This document shows positions 45,652 to 53,558 of a stretch of 64,000 nucleotides of DNA, one piece after another (positions within the stretch are counted from its first letter, which is position 1; every line of letters begins with the position of its first letter). The notes beneath the pieces were generated by a model, which ran no database searches, was not told the DNA's origin, and was given only the letters and a program-made list of their open reading frames with translations. The DNA comes from Micropruina sp. (GTDB lineage Bacteria; Actinomycetota; Actinomycetes; Propionibacteriales; Propionibacteriaceae). Location: assembly GCA_016716635.1 (NCBI GenBank), contig JADJVZ010000011.1, positions 930,001 through 994,000 on the forward strand, given 5' to 3'. Both the position numbers and the translations under genes were made by a program.

Positions 45652-46442
45652 GTCATCTCGCCCTTCGCGACCTTGGTGCCGAGGGTGACGGCCAGGCGAA
45701 GGCCCGCCTCCGGGTACGCCGCAACGAGGGCGGCCTCGGCCGTGGCTGCGTCGGCCGACTCGGCGATGATCCGATCGAAGTCACGCAGGTACTGCCGTGT
45801 GAAGCGGATGGCGGTGAGGTCGGTGGGGGCGTCGGCCGTGCGATGGCCAGCCACCACGAAGGTCGGATCGAGGGCTTCGAGGTCGTCCAGCGCCGCGATC
45901 CACGGGGCTCGGGATTCGGGGGTCGCGTTGTCGGCCGTCCAGACGTGCAGACCTTCGAACAGCACGACGCCACCCAGCATGGCCGACTGGGAGGGGACGT
46001 AGACGTACCAGCCGTGGTCGCCCAGGGCCTCGGCGTGGCGCAGTTCAAGGTCGGTGCCGTCGACGGTGAGCGCGCCCTCGAAGGGCGTGAGCTCGATCAG
46101 ACGGGTCGGCAGGTTGGCGCCCAGGTGGGCCCAGGCCTGCAGCTTGCCCTCGTAGGACTCGCGGATGTGGGCGATCACGTCGGCGGGGGCGAGGAAGGCA
46201 ACGCCCGGGAAGGCGTCCGCGAGCACCTCGGCACCGAAGTAGAAGTCGGGATCTCCCGCGGTGATCAGCACAGCCTTCGGGGTTTTGTTGGCGTCAAGCA
46301 GGGCGGCGACGACGCGGTGGCCGTCGGCGCGGGTGAAGCCGGGGTCGACCACGACAGCCTCACTGTCACCGGCGACGATCACGCTGGTCTTGTTAAGGGA
46401 CGCGTCCGAGGCGTCGAGGATCTGGAAAGTCACTGCGGACAT
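45642..46442 (-). CDS. MBL-fold metallo-hydrolase-like protein
   Basis: A 266-residue metallo-beta-lactamase-fold protein. SEAVVVDPGFTRADGHRVVAALL and VLITAGDPDFYFGAEVLADAFPG occupy the place of the HxHxDH motif; here the His residues are replaced and only Asp/Tyr remain. A later FVVAGHRTADAP has a His that could be a remaining ligand. The fold is clear but the usual two-zinc site is not, so activity is uncertain. It lies between the DsbA-like and SnoaL-like genes in a minus-strand operon divergent from an AraC regulator. Confidence 0.82.
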   Translation of the reverse strand: MSAVTFQILDASDASLNKTSVIVAGDSEAVVVDPGFTRADGHRVVAALLDANKTPKAVLITAGDPDFYFGAEVLADAFPGVAFLAPADVIAHIRESYEGKLQAWAHLGANLPTRLIELTPFEGALTVDGTDLELRHAEALGDHGWYVYVPSQSAMLGGVVLFEGLHVWTADNATPESRAPWIAALDDLEALDPTFVVAGHRTADAPTDLTAIRFTRQYLRDFDRIIAESADAATAEAALVAAYPEAGLRLAVTLGTKVAKGEMTWG

Positions 46443-46484
46443 AGTGGTGTTCTCTTCTTTGGTGAGGGGTTTTTGGGGTGGGGT

Positions 46485-47168
46485 TCAGTGGGCGCGGAAG
46501 GCGGCGAGGGCCGCATCCAGTTGCGCGGGGGTGCTCGACGGGCCGCCGAGTCGATGAAGCTGGCCGTCCTCGGCTCGGATCATGAGCGTCGGGAAGGACG
46601 TGACGCCGAGCGTCCGAGAGGTGCGGAAATCGTCGGTGGCGACGGATTCGGATCGCGGGGCGAGGAAGTTCGCCACGACCTTGGCGGGGTCGAGCCCGAG
46701 GTCGGCCGCGACCGCGCGGTAGGTCTCGGGGTCGGAGAGGCTCAAGCCGCGTTGATAGAACGCCGCTTGTTGGGCTTCGGCGGCCTCCAGCGCGCGGGTG
46801 GGGGCCTCGGCGCGGAGGGCGGCGAACCCGCGGGCGGCGTCGAAGGAATCCATCGCGAAGGTGGGATCGGCCATCCGCGCGGCGAAAGCGGACCCAAACT
46901 GGGCGCCGGTGAGCTCGGTGATCCGCAGGTTGGCGTCGTGGATGAAGGTCAACTGCGGGGCTGGGACGACGCGCTCCCCCAGGAACAACCCGCCCGAGAT
47001 GACCGTCAGGTCGATCTCATCGCGGTGCCGTGCCACGAACGCGGCGAGGTGGGGTCCGAAGCCGTAGCACCACCCGCAGTAAGCGTCGAACACGTAGATC
47101 AGGTGGGACTTCTCGTTCGTTGCGTTCGCGGTTTTGGGTTCGTTGGGCACGGATTGCTCGTGGGTCAT
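46485..47168 (-). CDS. DsbA/FrnE-family thiol oxidoreductase
   Basis: A thioredoxin-fold DsbA-family protein without a signal peptide, so cytosolic and FrnE-like. The active site is CGWC in VFDAYCGWCYGFGPHL. A helical insertion (PTFAMDSFDAARGFAALRAEAP) follows, and the cis-Pro loop is VTSFPTLMI. The ATG at 47168 is preferred over an upstream TTG at 47201. It heads an operon with the MBL-like and SnoaL-like genes, and is divergent by 41 bp from the AraC regulator, its likely controller. Confidence 0.9.
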   Translation of the reverse strand: MTHEQSVPNEPKTANATNEKSHLIYVFDAYCGWCYGFGPHLAAFVARHRDEIDLTVISGGLFLGERVVPAPQLTFIHDANLRITELTGAQFGSAFAARMADPTFAMDSFDAARGFAALRAEAPTRALEAAEAQQAAFYQRGLSLSDPETYRAVAADLGLDPAKVVANFLAPRSESVATDDFRTSRTLGVTSFPTLMIRAEDGQLHRLGGPSSTPAQLDAALAAFRAH

Positions 47169-47209
47169 ATGGTGAGAATATTCAGCGAGTCGGAGGGTCA
47201 AAAGGGTAG

Positions 47210-48097
47210 ATGCAGACAGTTGATGGTGAAAACGAGACAGGTTCGGTTCGCGAGGTTGGATACGCGCCGCGGGCGTCCGGCGTGGGATTGGTCGAGGTCA
47301 CGTCCATCGCGACCTTGCGGCGCCGCGGTGGCCCCGAGGAGTTCCGACGTCCGCAGCGACTCGGGTTCGAGTTGGCGCTGGTGATCGAGGACGGCCAGTG
47401 CCTGCATGAAGTCGACTTTGCGCGCTTCCCGCTGAGCGCGGGGGACGTGTTGTGGGTCCACCCCGGTCAGGTGCAGCGGTGGGGACGAATCGACGACATC
47501 GACGGCCTAGCCATCATGATGCGCCCAGAGGTGATGCCGTCCGACGTTGCGGGCCTGCTCACTCGCCCGTCCCACGACCGCAACTTGTGGCCAGGAGTCG
47601 CACTCGCCGGGTCGTCGGTCAGCCAGGCCGCCGCCATTCTGACCGCGCTCTCCCCCGTTCCCGTGGGTGCCGATCGGCACCTGCGCGAGGCGGCCTTGCG
47701 CCACGCGGTTCTCGCGTTCTTGCTGGTGTTAGCGTCTAGTTCGCCGGCTGGCAGCGATGTCGTGCGTCCGACCAGCGAGGCGTTCGACCAGTTCCGCGCG
47801 CAGGTTGAGACTGACTTCGCCCAGCACCGGTCTGTCGCTTGGTATGCCGAGCGGTTGGGCTACTCCTCCCGGACGTTGAACCGCGTGGCCCAAGCAGGCG
47901 CCGGCCTTTCCGCGAAGGACCTCATCGATCGGCGCGTGATCCTCGAAGCGAAGAGGCTGTTAGCTCATGAAACCGTCCCGGCGTCCGACGTGGCCGCCCG
48001 GTTGAGCTTCGAAGATCCCGCCAATTTCTCGGCCTACTTCCGCGCCCGCACCGGCATGTCGCCCGGCGCCTTCCGTCGTCACGTCCGACCTGACTGA
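47210..48097 (+). CDS. AraC-family transcriptional regulator
   Basis: A 295-residue regulator. The N-terminal half is a cupin-like sensory domain (FELALVIEDGQCLHEVDFARFPLSAGDVLWVHPGQ). The C-terminal ~100 residues are the double HTH: WYAERLGYSSRTLNRVAQAGAG, then PASDVAARLSFEDPANFSAYFRARTGMSPGAFRRH. The ATG at 47210 follows AAAAGGG by 4 nt. It is divergent from the dsbA-like gene and probably activates that operon; the inducer is unknown. Confidence 0.92.
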   Translation: MQTVDGENETGSVREVGYAPRASGVGLVEVTSIATLRRRGGPEEFRRPQRLGFELALVIEDGQCLHEVDFARFPLSAGDVLWVHPGQVQRWGRIDDIDGLAIMMRPEVMPSDVAGLLTRPSHDRNLWPGVALAGSSVSQAAAILTALSPVPVGADRHLREAALRHAVLAFLLVLASSSPAGSDVVRPTSEAFDQFRAQVETDFAQHRSVAWYAERLGYSSRTLNRVAQAGAGLSAKDLIDRRVILEAKRLLAHETVPASDVAARLSFEDPANFSAYFRARTGMSPGAFRRHVRPD

Positions 48098-48266
48098 CGC
48101 GGCCGTCCACGGTGGTACCTGTTCGGACCAGGCACACGAGGACATTTGTCGCCAAGGGATCGTCTCGTTCTCCCAGCGGGTGTTGGGTGCCCGTAGGACC
48201 CGTCCGGGCTGAGCAGCGATGGCCCCTTTGACCTTGCCGTTACGACAATGTTTAGCGTCAGGTGCC

Positions 48267-49181
48267 ATGACCATCACAGTGCTCGATACAGCCGCCGCAA
48301 TGACCACGATCCTTGAGGCTGACGACGCCCAGCGTCCCGAGCTCGTGCGGAAGATGTGGGAACCGATGGCTGGCATGTACCGTTTCGTGCCCGGTGGCCT
48401 CGACCTGAGGCGCGTGCATGAGCAGAGCTTCGCGTTTCCTCTGGATCGCGACACGGAGGAAGTTCGACAGGCCCTTCAAGCACTCGTTGACGCGAAGGCA
48501 TGGCAGCGGATGACGAGTGCCCTTAACCGTGGAATCGAGGCTCTCAAGGACGCCGATCCTGACATGGTGATCCCTGATCTGAAGGTTCTCCTTCTCGTCG
48601 GTGATCCGACCAATGAGCACTTCATGAGCGAGCTACAGGGGCTTACCGCGTTCGGCGGCATCAGCGGGTACATCGTCTTGACCCTGTGGCCGAACGCCAC
48701 GGTGCTCGATCGTCTGGAAGCGATCGTTGTGCACGAGCTGCATCACAACGTTCGCTACTCGCCGGGCGGAATTGTCTGGAATCAGATGACAGTAAACGTC
48801 GGCGAGCAAGTGATTGCCGAAGGCCTTGCAGACATCTTCGCAGCGGAGCTGTACGGCCATGACGGCTACACGCACTTCGTGTCCGACATCACAAGGACGG
48901 ATACTGCCGTACTCGCGAAGGTCATGACAGGACTCGACGTGACAGGCATGCAGAACTTCACGGCGTGGATTCTCGGAGACTCCAGCGCACGCCTATTTGG
49001 GACCGAACCTGTCGGCCTGCCGACGGGGGCTGGCTATGCCGCTGGCGTCCAACTCGTCCAGGCATACCTCGACGTTACGGGCCGTTCAGCGGCGCAGAAC
49101 TTCCGAACTCCCGCCCCAGACATCATCCACGTCGCCACCAGCGAACTCGCAGCGCTGCAAAGTGCTCCTTCGGAGCGGTAA
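48267..49181 (+). CDS. Predicted Zn-dependent protease (DUF2268)
   Basis: A DUF2268 protein. The zinc motif HELHH (HExxH) is in AIVVHELHHNVRYSP, and a third ligand is likely the Glu of VIAEGLADIFAAELYG, giving a gluzincin-like site. GISGYIVLTLWPNATVLDRL precedes it, as in the family. No signal peptide is seen. I start at the ATG at 48267 because the open frame upstream is not family-like. It lies directly before the TipAS-type MerR gene on the same strand (41-bp gap), a pairing that suggests joint control. Confidence 0.85.
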   Translation: MTITVLDTAAAMTTILEADDAQRPELVRKMWEPMAGMYRFVPGGLDLRRVHEQSFAFPLDRDTEEVRQALQALVDAKAWQRMTSALNRGIEALKDADPDMVIPDLKVLLLVGDPTNEHFMSELQGLTAFGGISGYIVLTLWPNATVLDRLEAIVVHELHHNVRYSPGGIVWNQMTVNVGEQVIAEGLADIFAAELYGHDGYTHFVSDITRTDTAVLAKVMTGLDVTGMQNFTAWILGDSSARLFGTEPVGLPTGAGYAAGVQLVQAYLDVTGRSAAQNFRTPAPDIIHVATSELAALQSAPSER

Positions 49182-49222
49182 GACTGGGCCTAGAGAATGC
49201 TGGACGACGGGAGGTGGGAATC

Positions 49223-49981
49223 ATGGAGTGGACAGTTCAGGAACTCGCTGAACGCGCCGGGATCAGCGGTCGAACCTTGAGGCACTACCACCAGATCGGC
49301 TTGCTTTCCCCAGATCGCATCGGCGTCAACGGCTACCGCTACTACGGACCCCAAGCAGTGGCACGTCTGCAACGCATCCTCCTTCTGCGCGAAACGGGAA
49401 TGCCTCTGCCCGACATCGCCGCTGCTCTCGACGCTGCTGACTATCCAGGCGCTGAAGCCTCCGCTCTGGAAGCTCATCTTGGACGGCTCAAGCAGGAACG
49501 AGACGGGGTCGAGCGCCGCATGCGAGCGGTCGAGCACACGCTCGCGATGCGCCTCGAGGGCCGGGAGCCCCACATGGACCTCATGCTCGACGGTTTCAAC
49601 GACCGCTACGAACACGAAGTGGTCGAACGTTGGGGCCGGGAGGTCTTCGAGGTGTCTAATCGCTGGTGGCACAGCAAGAGCATCAGTCAGCAACGTGCCT
49701 GGAAGCGCAACGCCGAGAGTCTGATGACGCGCTGGCGTGAACTAGGCGAGGCCGGGGAGACGCCAGACTCCGAGGCCGCGCAGGAACATGCGGCTCGTCA
49801 CATCGACTGGTTCGCGGAGATACCAGGCACCCCGACCCATGCTGGCGATACGTTACGCTCAGCCGCGATGGTTCGCGGAATGGCCGCAACGTACGAGAGC
49901 AACCCCGATTTCCATGAGAGCTTCGGCGGCGCTGAAGCCGCTCGATTTGCCGCAGATGCGTTGCGTCTGCGCCTCGCATAG
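49223..49981 (+). CDS. MerR-family regulator with TipAS-like C-terminal domain
   Basis: A 252-residue regulator. The N-terminal winged HTH is WTVQELAERAGISGRTLRHYHQIGLLSPDR, then NGYRYYG, the MerR hallmark. A coiled coil (LEAHLGRLKQERDGVERRMRAVEHTL) links it to an alpha-helical TipAS-type drug-recognition domain, seen in RYEHEVVERWGREVF and GGAEAARFAADALR. The ATG at 49223 is preceded by GGGAGGTGGG. It probably activates its own operon with the DUF2268 protease in response to a drug-like ligand; the ligand is unknown. Confidence 0.9.
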   Translation: MEWTVQELAERAGISGRTLRHYHQIGLLSPDRIGVNGYRYYGPQAVARLQRILLLRETGMPLPDIAAALDAADYPGAEASALEAHLGRLKQERDGVERRMRAVEHTLAMRLEGREPHMDLMLDGFNDRYEHEVVERWGREVFEVSNRWWHSKSISQQRAWKRNAESLMTRWRELGEAGETPDSEAAQEHAARHIDWFAEIPGTPTHAGDTLRSAAMVRGMAATYESNPDFHESFGGAEAARFAADALRLRLA

Positions 49982-50020
49982 CCGCTTCGAATGGCCCAGC
50001 AGTGAGCACCGACAGACGAC

Positions 50021-50611
50021 CTAAGCCGCAGGGGCGAGCTCGTCCAAGTGTCGTGCGAGAGTGACGAGGGCGTCATTGCCGTCCGAGCGGGCGGCATTCC
50101 AGAGCATGCTCATCGCGAGACCGTCCAAGAGGGCTCGCAGGCGCCGTGCTTCGTAAGTCGGGTCGCGGTCGGGATCGAGCCCGCCCGCTCCGGCGAGCAC
50201 GGCGATCGCCACCTGGCACCCTTCGTCGACCGCGTCGCTGAGGCGATGTGCCGCGGGCTGGAGTGCAGCGTCGGTCAGCGCCAGCACCCCCAGTTGAACC
50301 TGGGCAACCAACTCCAACCGACGTTCACCGTCGAGAGGCAGTAGCTGGGCGAGGATGCTCTCGGCCAGGGCCCGACCGGTGAGGTTGAGGGTTCGGATTC
50401 GCGCGGAGGCACGTTGCTGGATGAGGGAGAAGCAATGTTCACGGAGCGAATGCTGCGTCGGGAACGCGCGCCGAAGAGACGCTGTGGCGATGCCTGCCTC
50501 GTCGGCGACTCCTCGGACGGAAAGCCCCGCGAGGCCGTCCCGCTCGAGTACGCGGAGGGATGCACCAGCGATGGCGAGGGAGCGCGCGTCCGTGTCGATC
50601 CTGCGGGGCAT
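50021..50611 (-). CDS. TetR-family transcriptional regulator
   Basis: A 196-residue regulator. The N-terminal HTH is GLSVRGVADEAGIATASLRRAFPTQHSLREHCF, typical of TetR. The C-terminal helical domain ending ARSDGNDALVTLARHLDEL would bind a ligand. The ATG at 50611 follows the membrane-protein gene stop by 4 bp on the same strand, so the two form an operon and the membrane protein may be the regulated or sensed partner. Confidence 0.9.
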   Translation of the reverse strand: MPRRIDTDARSLAIAGASLRVLERDGLAGLSVRGVADEAGIATASLRRAFPTQHSLREHCFSLIQQRASARIRTLNLTGRALAESILAQLLPLDGERRLELVAQVQLGVLALTDAALQPAAHRLSDAVDEGCQVAIAVLAGAGGLDPDRDPTYEARRLRALLDGLAMSMLWNAARSDGNDALVTLARHLDELAPAA

Positions 50612-50615
50612 GTGA

Positions 50616-51170
50616 TCAGCCTAAAGACGGGGTCGTGGGGGCTTCCGACGCGTGGCGCGGCCAGAGCGTGTAACTGACGGCCCAGAGCACGTCGATCGTG
50701 AGGATGAATCCCAGCACTGCGAAGAAGCCAGACAGCGCTGCCGTCCGGGTCTGGTCACTGACCAGGAGGATCAGGGCACCCAAAATCGCGCCCGCAATGG
50801 CCACGACAAGCAGAGTCAGCAGCACGTCGCGCCAGCACTTGAGGGTGTACGCGCTGCCAGTAAGTCGAGCGGGCTTAGGTCCGTCAGCAAACCGGTAGGC
50901 GAAGCGTTCATCGGCCCAGGCAACCATGCGTGGCCCGTAGGCGACAGAGATTCCGATATAGAGCGCGGCGATCCCGTGCTGCCACGAGGCGACTCCCCCA
51001 CCGAGCAGATCGACAGCCACCAGCACGAGCAAGATCGCATCGACCACCGGAGCCAAGATCAACAGGATGGCCCCTAGGCGCGGTCGCTGGAGCACGTACC
51101 GAGCCCCCAGCCCCGCGAGCAAAGCCACCCAGAACGCGACCTCACAAACGACAATCGCAGCCAGAATCAT
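50616..51170 (-). CDS. Multi-helix membrane protein, function unknown
   Basis: A 184-residue protein with about five hydrophobic segments: one from the N-terminus (ILAAIVVCEVAFWVALLAGLG), then AILLILAPVVDAILLVLVAVDLL, a segment near GIAALYIGISVAYG and two in the C-terminal half (VLLTLLVVAIAGAILGALILLV and GFFAVLGFILTIDVLWAVSY). A charged loop DERFAYRFADGPKP lies in the middle. I do not recognise a named family. It is the first gene of a two-gene operon with the TetR regulator. Confidence 0.8.
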   Translation of the reverse strand: MILAAIVVCEVAFWVALLAGLGARYVLQRPRLGAILLILAPVVDAILLVLVAVDLLGGGVASWQHGIAALYIGISVAYGPRMVAWADERFAYRFADGPKPARLTGSAYTLKCWRDVLLTLLVVAIAGAILGALILLVSDQTRTAALSGFFAVLGFILTIDVLWAVSYTLWPRHASEAPTTPSLG

Positions 51171-51340
51171 GGGAAGCCTCCGTCGGACGTGAGCCTTTTG
51201 TTAGCACGAGTGTACTCGCAAAAGGGGCCAGTTGTGCGGACACCTGACTTCACAAGTGCTTGACGAACTACACGGCCCCGGCATGCTCCGCACAAGCAGA
51301 AATCGGGCGGGCGGATCAGGTCATCGCGTCCACGTTCGGC

Positions 51341-51358
51341 GATAACGTCCGCGTTATC
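51341..51358. promoter_or_regulatory. Candidate operator of the HTH-MNT/HEPN operon
   Basis: A perfect inverted repeat GATAACG (51341-51347) / CGTTATC (51352-51358) with a 4-nt spacer ends 8 nt before the start at 51367. Its position and symmetry suit autorepression by the XRE domain of the first gene. Confidence 0.6.
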
Positions 51359-51366
51359 ATTGCGGC

Positions 51367-51828
51367 ATGAGTCCAAGAAGCTACGCCGAGACAGTGCGGC
51401 TGCGTCGCCGGGCGGCGGGGTTCACGCAGCGCGAACTCGCGCATCAAGCCGGGGTTAAACAACCACTCATCGCGGCCATTGAACGAGGGGTCCGGCAGCC
51501 TTCCGACACCGTGCGGGCCGCACTTGATGAGGCCTTGCAGTTGCGACCATCCGAGTTGCTGAGCGTCGTCCGCGCGGATGTTCTGGACGCAGCGGCGCGG
51601 GTGGGCGCGACAGACGTGAGGGTTTTCGGATCTGTCGCGCTCGGCACTGACGAACCTGGCTCTGACCTCGATTTGTTGGTGGCCTTTCCGCCAGATGCTG
51701 ACATCGTCACGCTATTGGGCCTGGAAGAGCACCTTACGGACCTGCTCACAGTGCCTGTCGATGTCGTGTCTGCTGGCAGTTCGGGGCCCGTGCTAGCCCG
51801 AGCCCTCGCGGAGGCTGTGCCGCTGTGA
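51367..51828 (+). CDS. XRE-MNT fusion antitoxin (minimal nucleotidyltransferase)
   Basis: A 153-residue fusion. Residues ~7-60 form an XRE HTH (GFTQRELAHQAGVKQPLIAAIERGVRQPS). The rest is a minimal nucleotidyltransferase with the catalytic pattern GSVALGTDEPGSDLDLLVAF (GS-x10-SD-x-D) and a later PVDVVS. MNT proteins of HEPN-MNT pairs can AMPylate and so inactivate the HEPN toxin. The added HTH would provide operon autoregulation. The gene ends in a 4-nt GTGA overlap with the HEPN gene. Confidence 0.9.
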   Translation: MSPRSYAETVRLRRRAAGFTQRELAHQAGVKQPLIAAIERGVRQPSDTVRAALDEALQLRPSELLSVVRADVLDAAARVGATDVRVFGSVALGTDEPGSDLDLLVAFPPDADIVTLLGLEEHLTDLLTVPVDVVSAGSSGPVLARALAEAVPL

Positions 51829-52169
51829 CTGACGATCGAATCCAACGCCGCCTCGACGACCTCTCTCGGTTCGCGGACGAAGCCGCCTATCTCGTCACGC
51901 AAGGTAAGGCCGCCTACCTCGCCGACACCATGGACGGTGCGATCCTCCGGAACGCCGGCGAGCGCATCCTCATCAAGATCGCGACGGTCGCGGAGAAACT
52001 TCCCGAGGAGTATCTCGCCCGGCACGCTGACGTCGACTGGGCAGGCATCAATCGCATGCGAAGCCTAGTGGCCCATCACGACGACAAAGTGAACGACGAC
52101 CTGCTCTGGCTTGCCCTCGCGGGGCGGATCCCGAAGCTTGTCGAGTGTCTGGGACTCCGGCCTCGGTAA
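51825..52169 (+). CDS. HEPN-domain (DUF86) RNase toxin
   Basis: A 114-residue all-helical HEPN/DUF86 protein. The RNase motif R-x4-H is visible in MRSLVAHHDDKVND, and an early helix carries RNAGERILIKIATVAEKL. The GTG start overlaps the MNT stop. Such toxins cut RNA when not held or modified by the MNT partner. By genetics-of-family logic this is the toxin and the upstream protein the antitoxin. Confidence 0.9.
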   Translation: MTDDRIQRRLDDLSRFADEAAYLVTQGKAAYLADTMDGAILRNAGERILIKIATVAEKLPEEYLARHADVDWAGINRMRSLVAHHDDKVNDDLLWLALAGRIPKLVECLGLRPR

Positions 52170-52178
52170 GTTGCCGAC

Positions 52179-52300
52179 ATGGACGAAAAGCCACCCGCCT
52201 CCTTCACTCTGACTTTGGGCGACGTTATGTCTGCGGCCAAGATCGATTCGACTCAGGTGATGTTGATCCGCCACACGTTCAGGTCCGACGGTCTGGGTCC
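52179..52300 (+). pseudogene. Truncated 5' fragment, possibly GIY-YIG nuclease-like
   Basis: The frame from the ATG at 52179 begins FTLTLGDVMSAAKIDSTQVMLIRHTF, then loses any pattern after about 52300. That opening resembles, from memory, the N-terminus of a family of actinobacterial GIY-YIG-type proteins ('...DVLLIRHTF'); I hold this loosely. It then runs antisense into a helicase remnant. It is best read as the stump of a gene cut by a rearrangement. Confidence 0.35.
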
Positions 52301-53000
52301 GCGCGATGGGGTCACTCGGCAACGCGTCCTGAAGACGTCGTCGTTGGACCAGAACTCGTCCCAATAGGTCTCATACCCGAGGGATTCATGGCGTTCCTTT
52401 TGGACGGGGTGCTGGGCGCCCACGGTGATCAGGGCGACGTCCTTGGGCTCCCATCCTTCGTCGAGGAGGCGCTCGACTTGATCGTCCGCGGCGTCCACGA
52501 CGTCGTCCAGGGCCGTCGGGACGAACTCGACGGCGGGGCCGTCCCCACCTCGTAGCACCATCGAGGCGGGCGCGAGCGGGACGAAGCTCTGCGCGATCTG
52601 GCGCGTGTTGCAGAGGTTGTGGTCGAGGACGAGCGGTATCGACGCCAGCGGCGGGCGTCCGAAGCGGGCGAAGACTCGTTGGCGTTCGTCGCTGTACGCG
52701 AAAATGCCGCCCGTCTCTCTTGGTCGCGAAGAGAACGAACGAGAGGCGTCCACCAATCGTCTGCGAAGTCTTGGGCCTCGTCCACGTTGACGGCATCGAA
52801 GCGCTGGTTCGGGGCCAGGCTGGCGGCGCGCTCGGCCATCAGGGCGGGCAGTTGGGTCTCCCAAAGGTCGGAGTCGTCACGGGAACCGGTGATCTCGATG
52901 CCCCACTGGCGGGCGAGATCTTCGAAGTCATGACCTGCATCCTTTAGTGGGATCAGACCCTCCACCAGACCCGGGATGCACTCCTCGCCCGACGCTCCAT
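52290..53000 (-). pseudogene. Internal fragment of a UvrD-like helicase
   Basis: Reading 5' to 3' on the minus strand: DFEDLARQWGIEI, then the Walker-B-like VNVDEAQDFADDWW, a frame change near 52720, then GGIFAYSDERQRVFARFG, DHNLCNTRQIAQSF and DEGWEPKDVALITVG. These are recognisable middle motifs of a superfamily 1 (UvrD/NERD-helicase-like) ATPase. The Walker A region is missing, the protein stops without motifs V and VI, and both ends meet unrelated sequence. It is a dead remnant between the HEPN gene and the PIN gene. Confidence 0.75.
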
Positions 53001-53018
53001 CGCCCTCGGCAGCCGCTG

Positions 53019-53555
53019 TCAGAGATGGAGTCTCCACCAGTCGCGGTCCGGGTCTGACCGCGGAGGAACAAAATTGGCTCGCTGCTGCACCGCCCATAAA
53101 AGGTCTCGAACGACGGGAGCTGCGCTCTGGGCTCGCCCGCAGTAGGCCCGGAGTATCGCCGTCGTGCGCAGCGGTTCGGGGAGTCCGCGCTCTATGCTGA
53201 TCCGGCGTGCCTTGCGGTCGTCGGTGGCTATCGCGAAACCCCGGCTTGCAGCGACGGCGATGCTGGACGCTTCGCCGTCTCCGAGTGCAAGCGCGAGTTG
53301 GACAAACGTCGGCAGCTCATTTGGTTCCAGGGCGATAACCGCCAACGAGCCTGAGTTCGTGTGGCGCTCAAGCTGTATCGGGACAATCTGGATGACTCCC
53401 CCGAACTCGTCGCGCAGGCTGCCCACCTCGGCGCGCGCAGACTCCGTAACGAGCAGGTCGAGGCCGAGTGTGCGCGCAATGAGATCAAGCTGACCTGTCG
53501 CCTCAAGATTGATTAGGACACAGGCGTCCACAATAATCGGATTCCCCCACGCCAT
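53019..53555 (-). CDS. PIN-domain nuclease (VapC-like)
   Basis: A 178-residue PIN-domain protein. The first catalytic Asp is Asp10 in IIVDACVLINLEATG. An acidic residue lies in TESARAEVGSL, and the C-terminal cluster is LGDGEASSIAVAASRGFAIATDDRKARR, so the full acidic set for a metal-dependent RNase is in place. A Trp-rich tail (RDWWRLHL) ends it. The start is 3 bp after the stop of the XRE-ImmA gene, so it is the last gene of a four-gene operon and probably its toxic effector. Confidence 0.85.
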   Translation of the reverse strand: MAWGNPIIVDACVLINLEATGQLDLIARTLGLDLLVTESARAEVGSLRDEFGGVIQIVPIQLERHTNSGSLAVIALEPNELPTFVQLALALGDGEASSIAVAASRGFAIATDDRKARRISIERGLPEPLRTTAILRAYCGRAQSAAPVVRDLLWAVQQRANFVPPRSDPDRDWWRLHL

Positions 53556-53558
53556 GAA

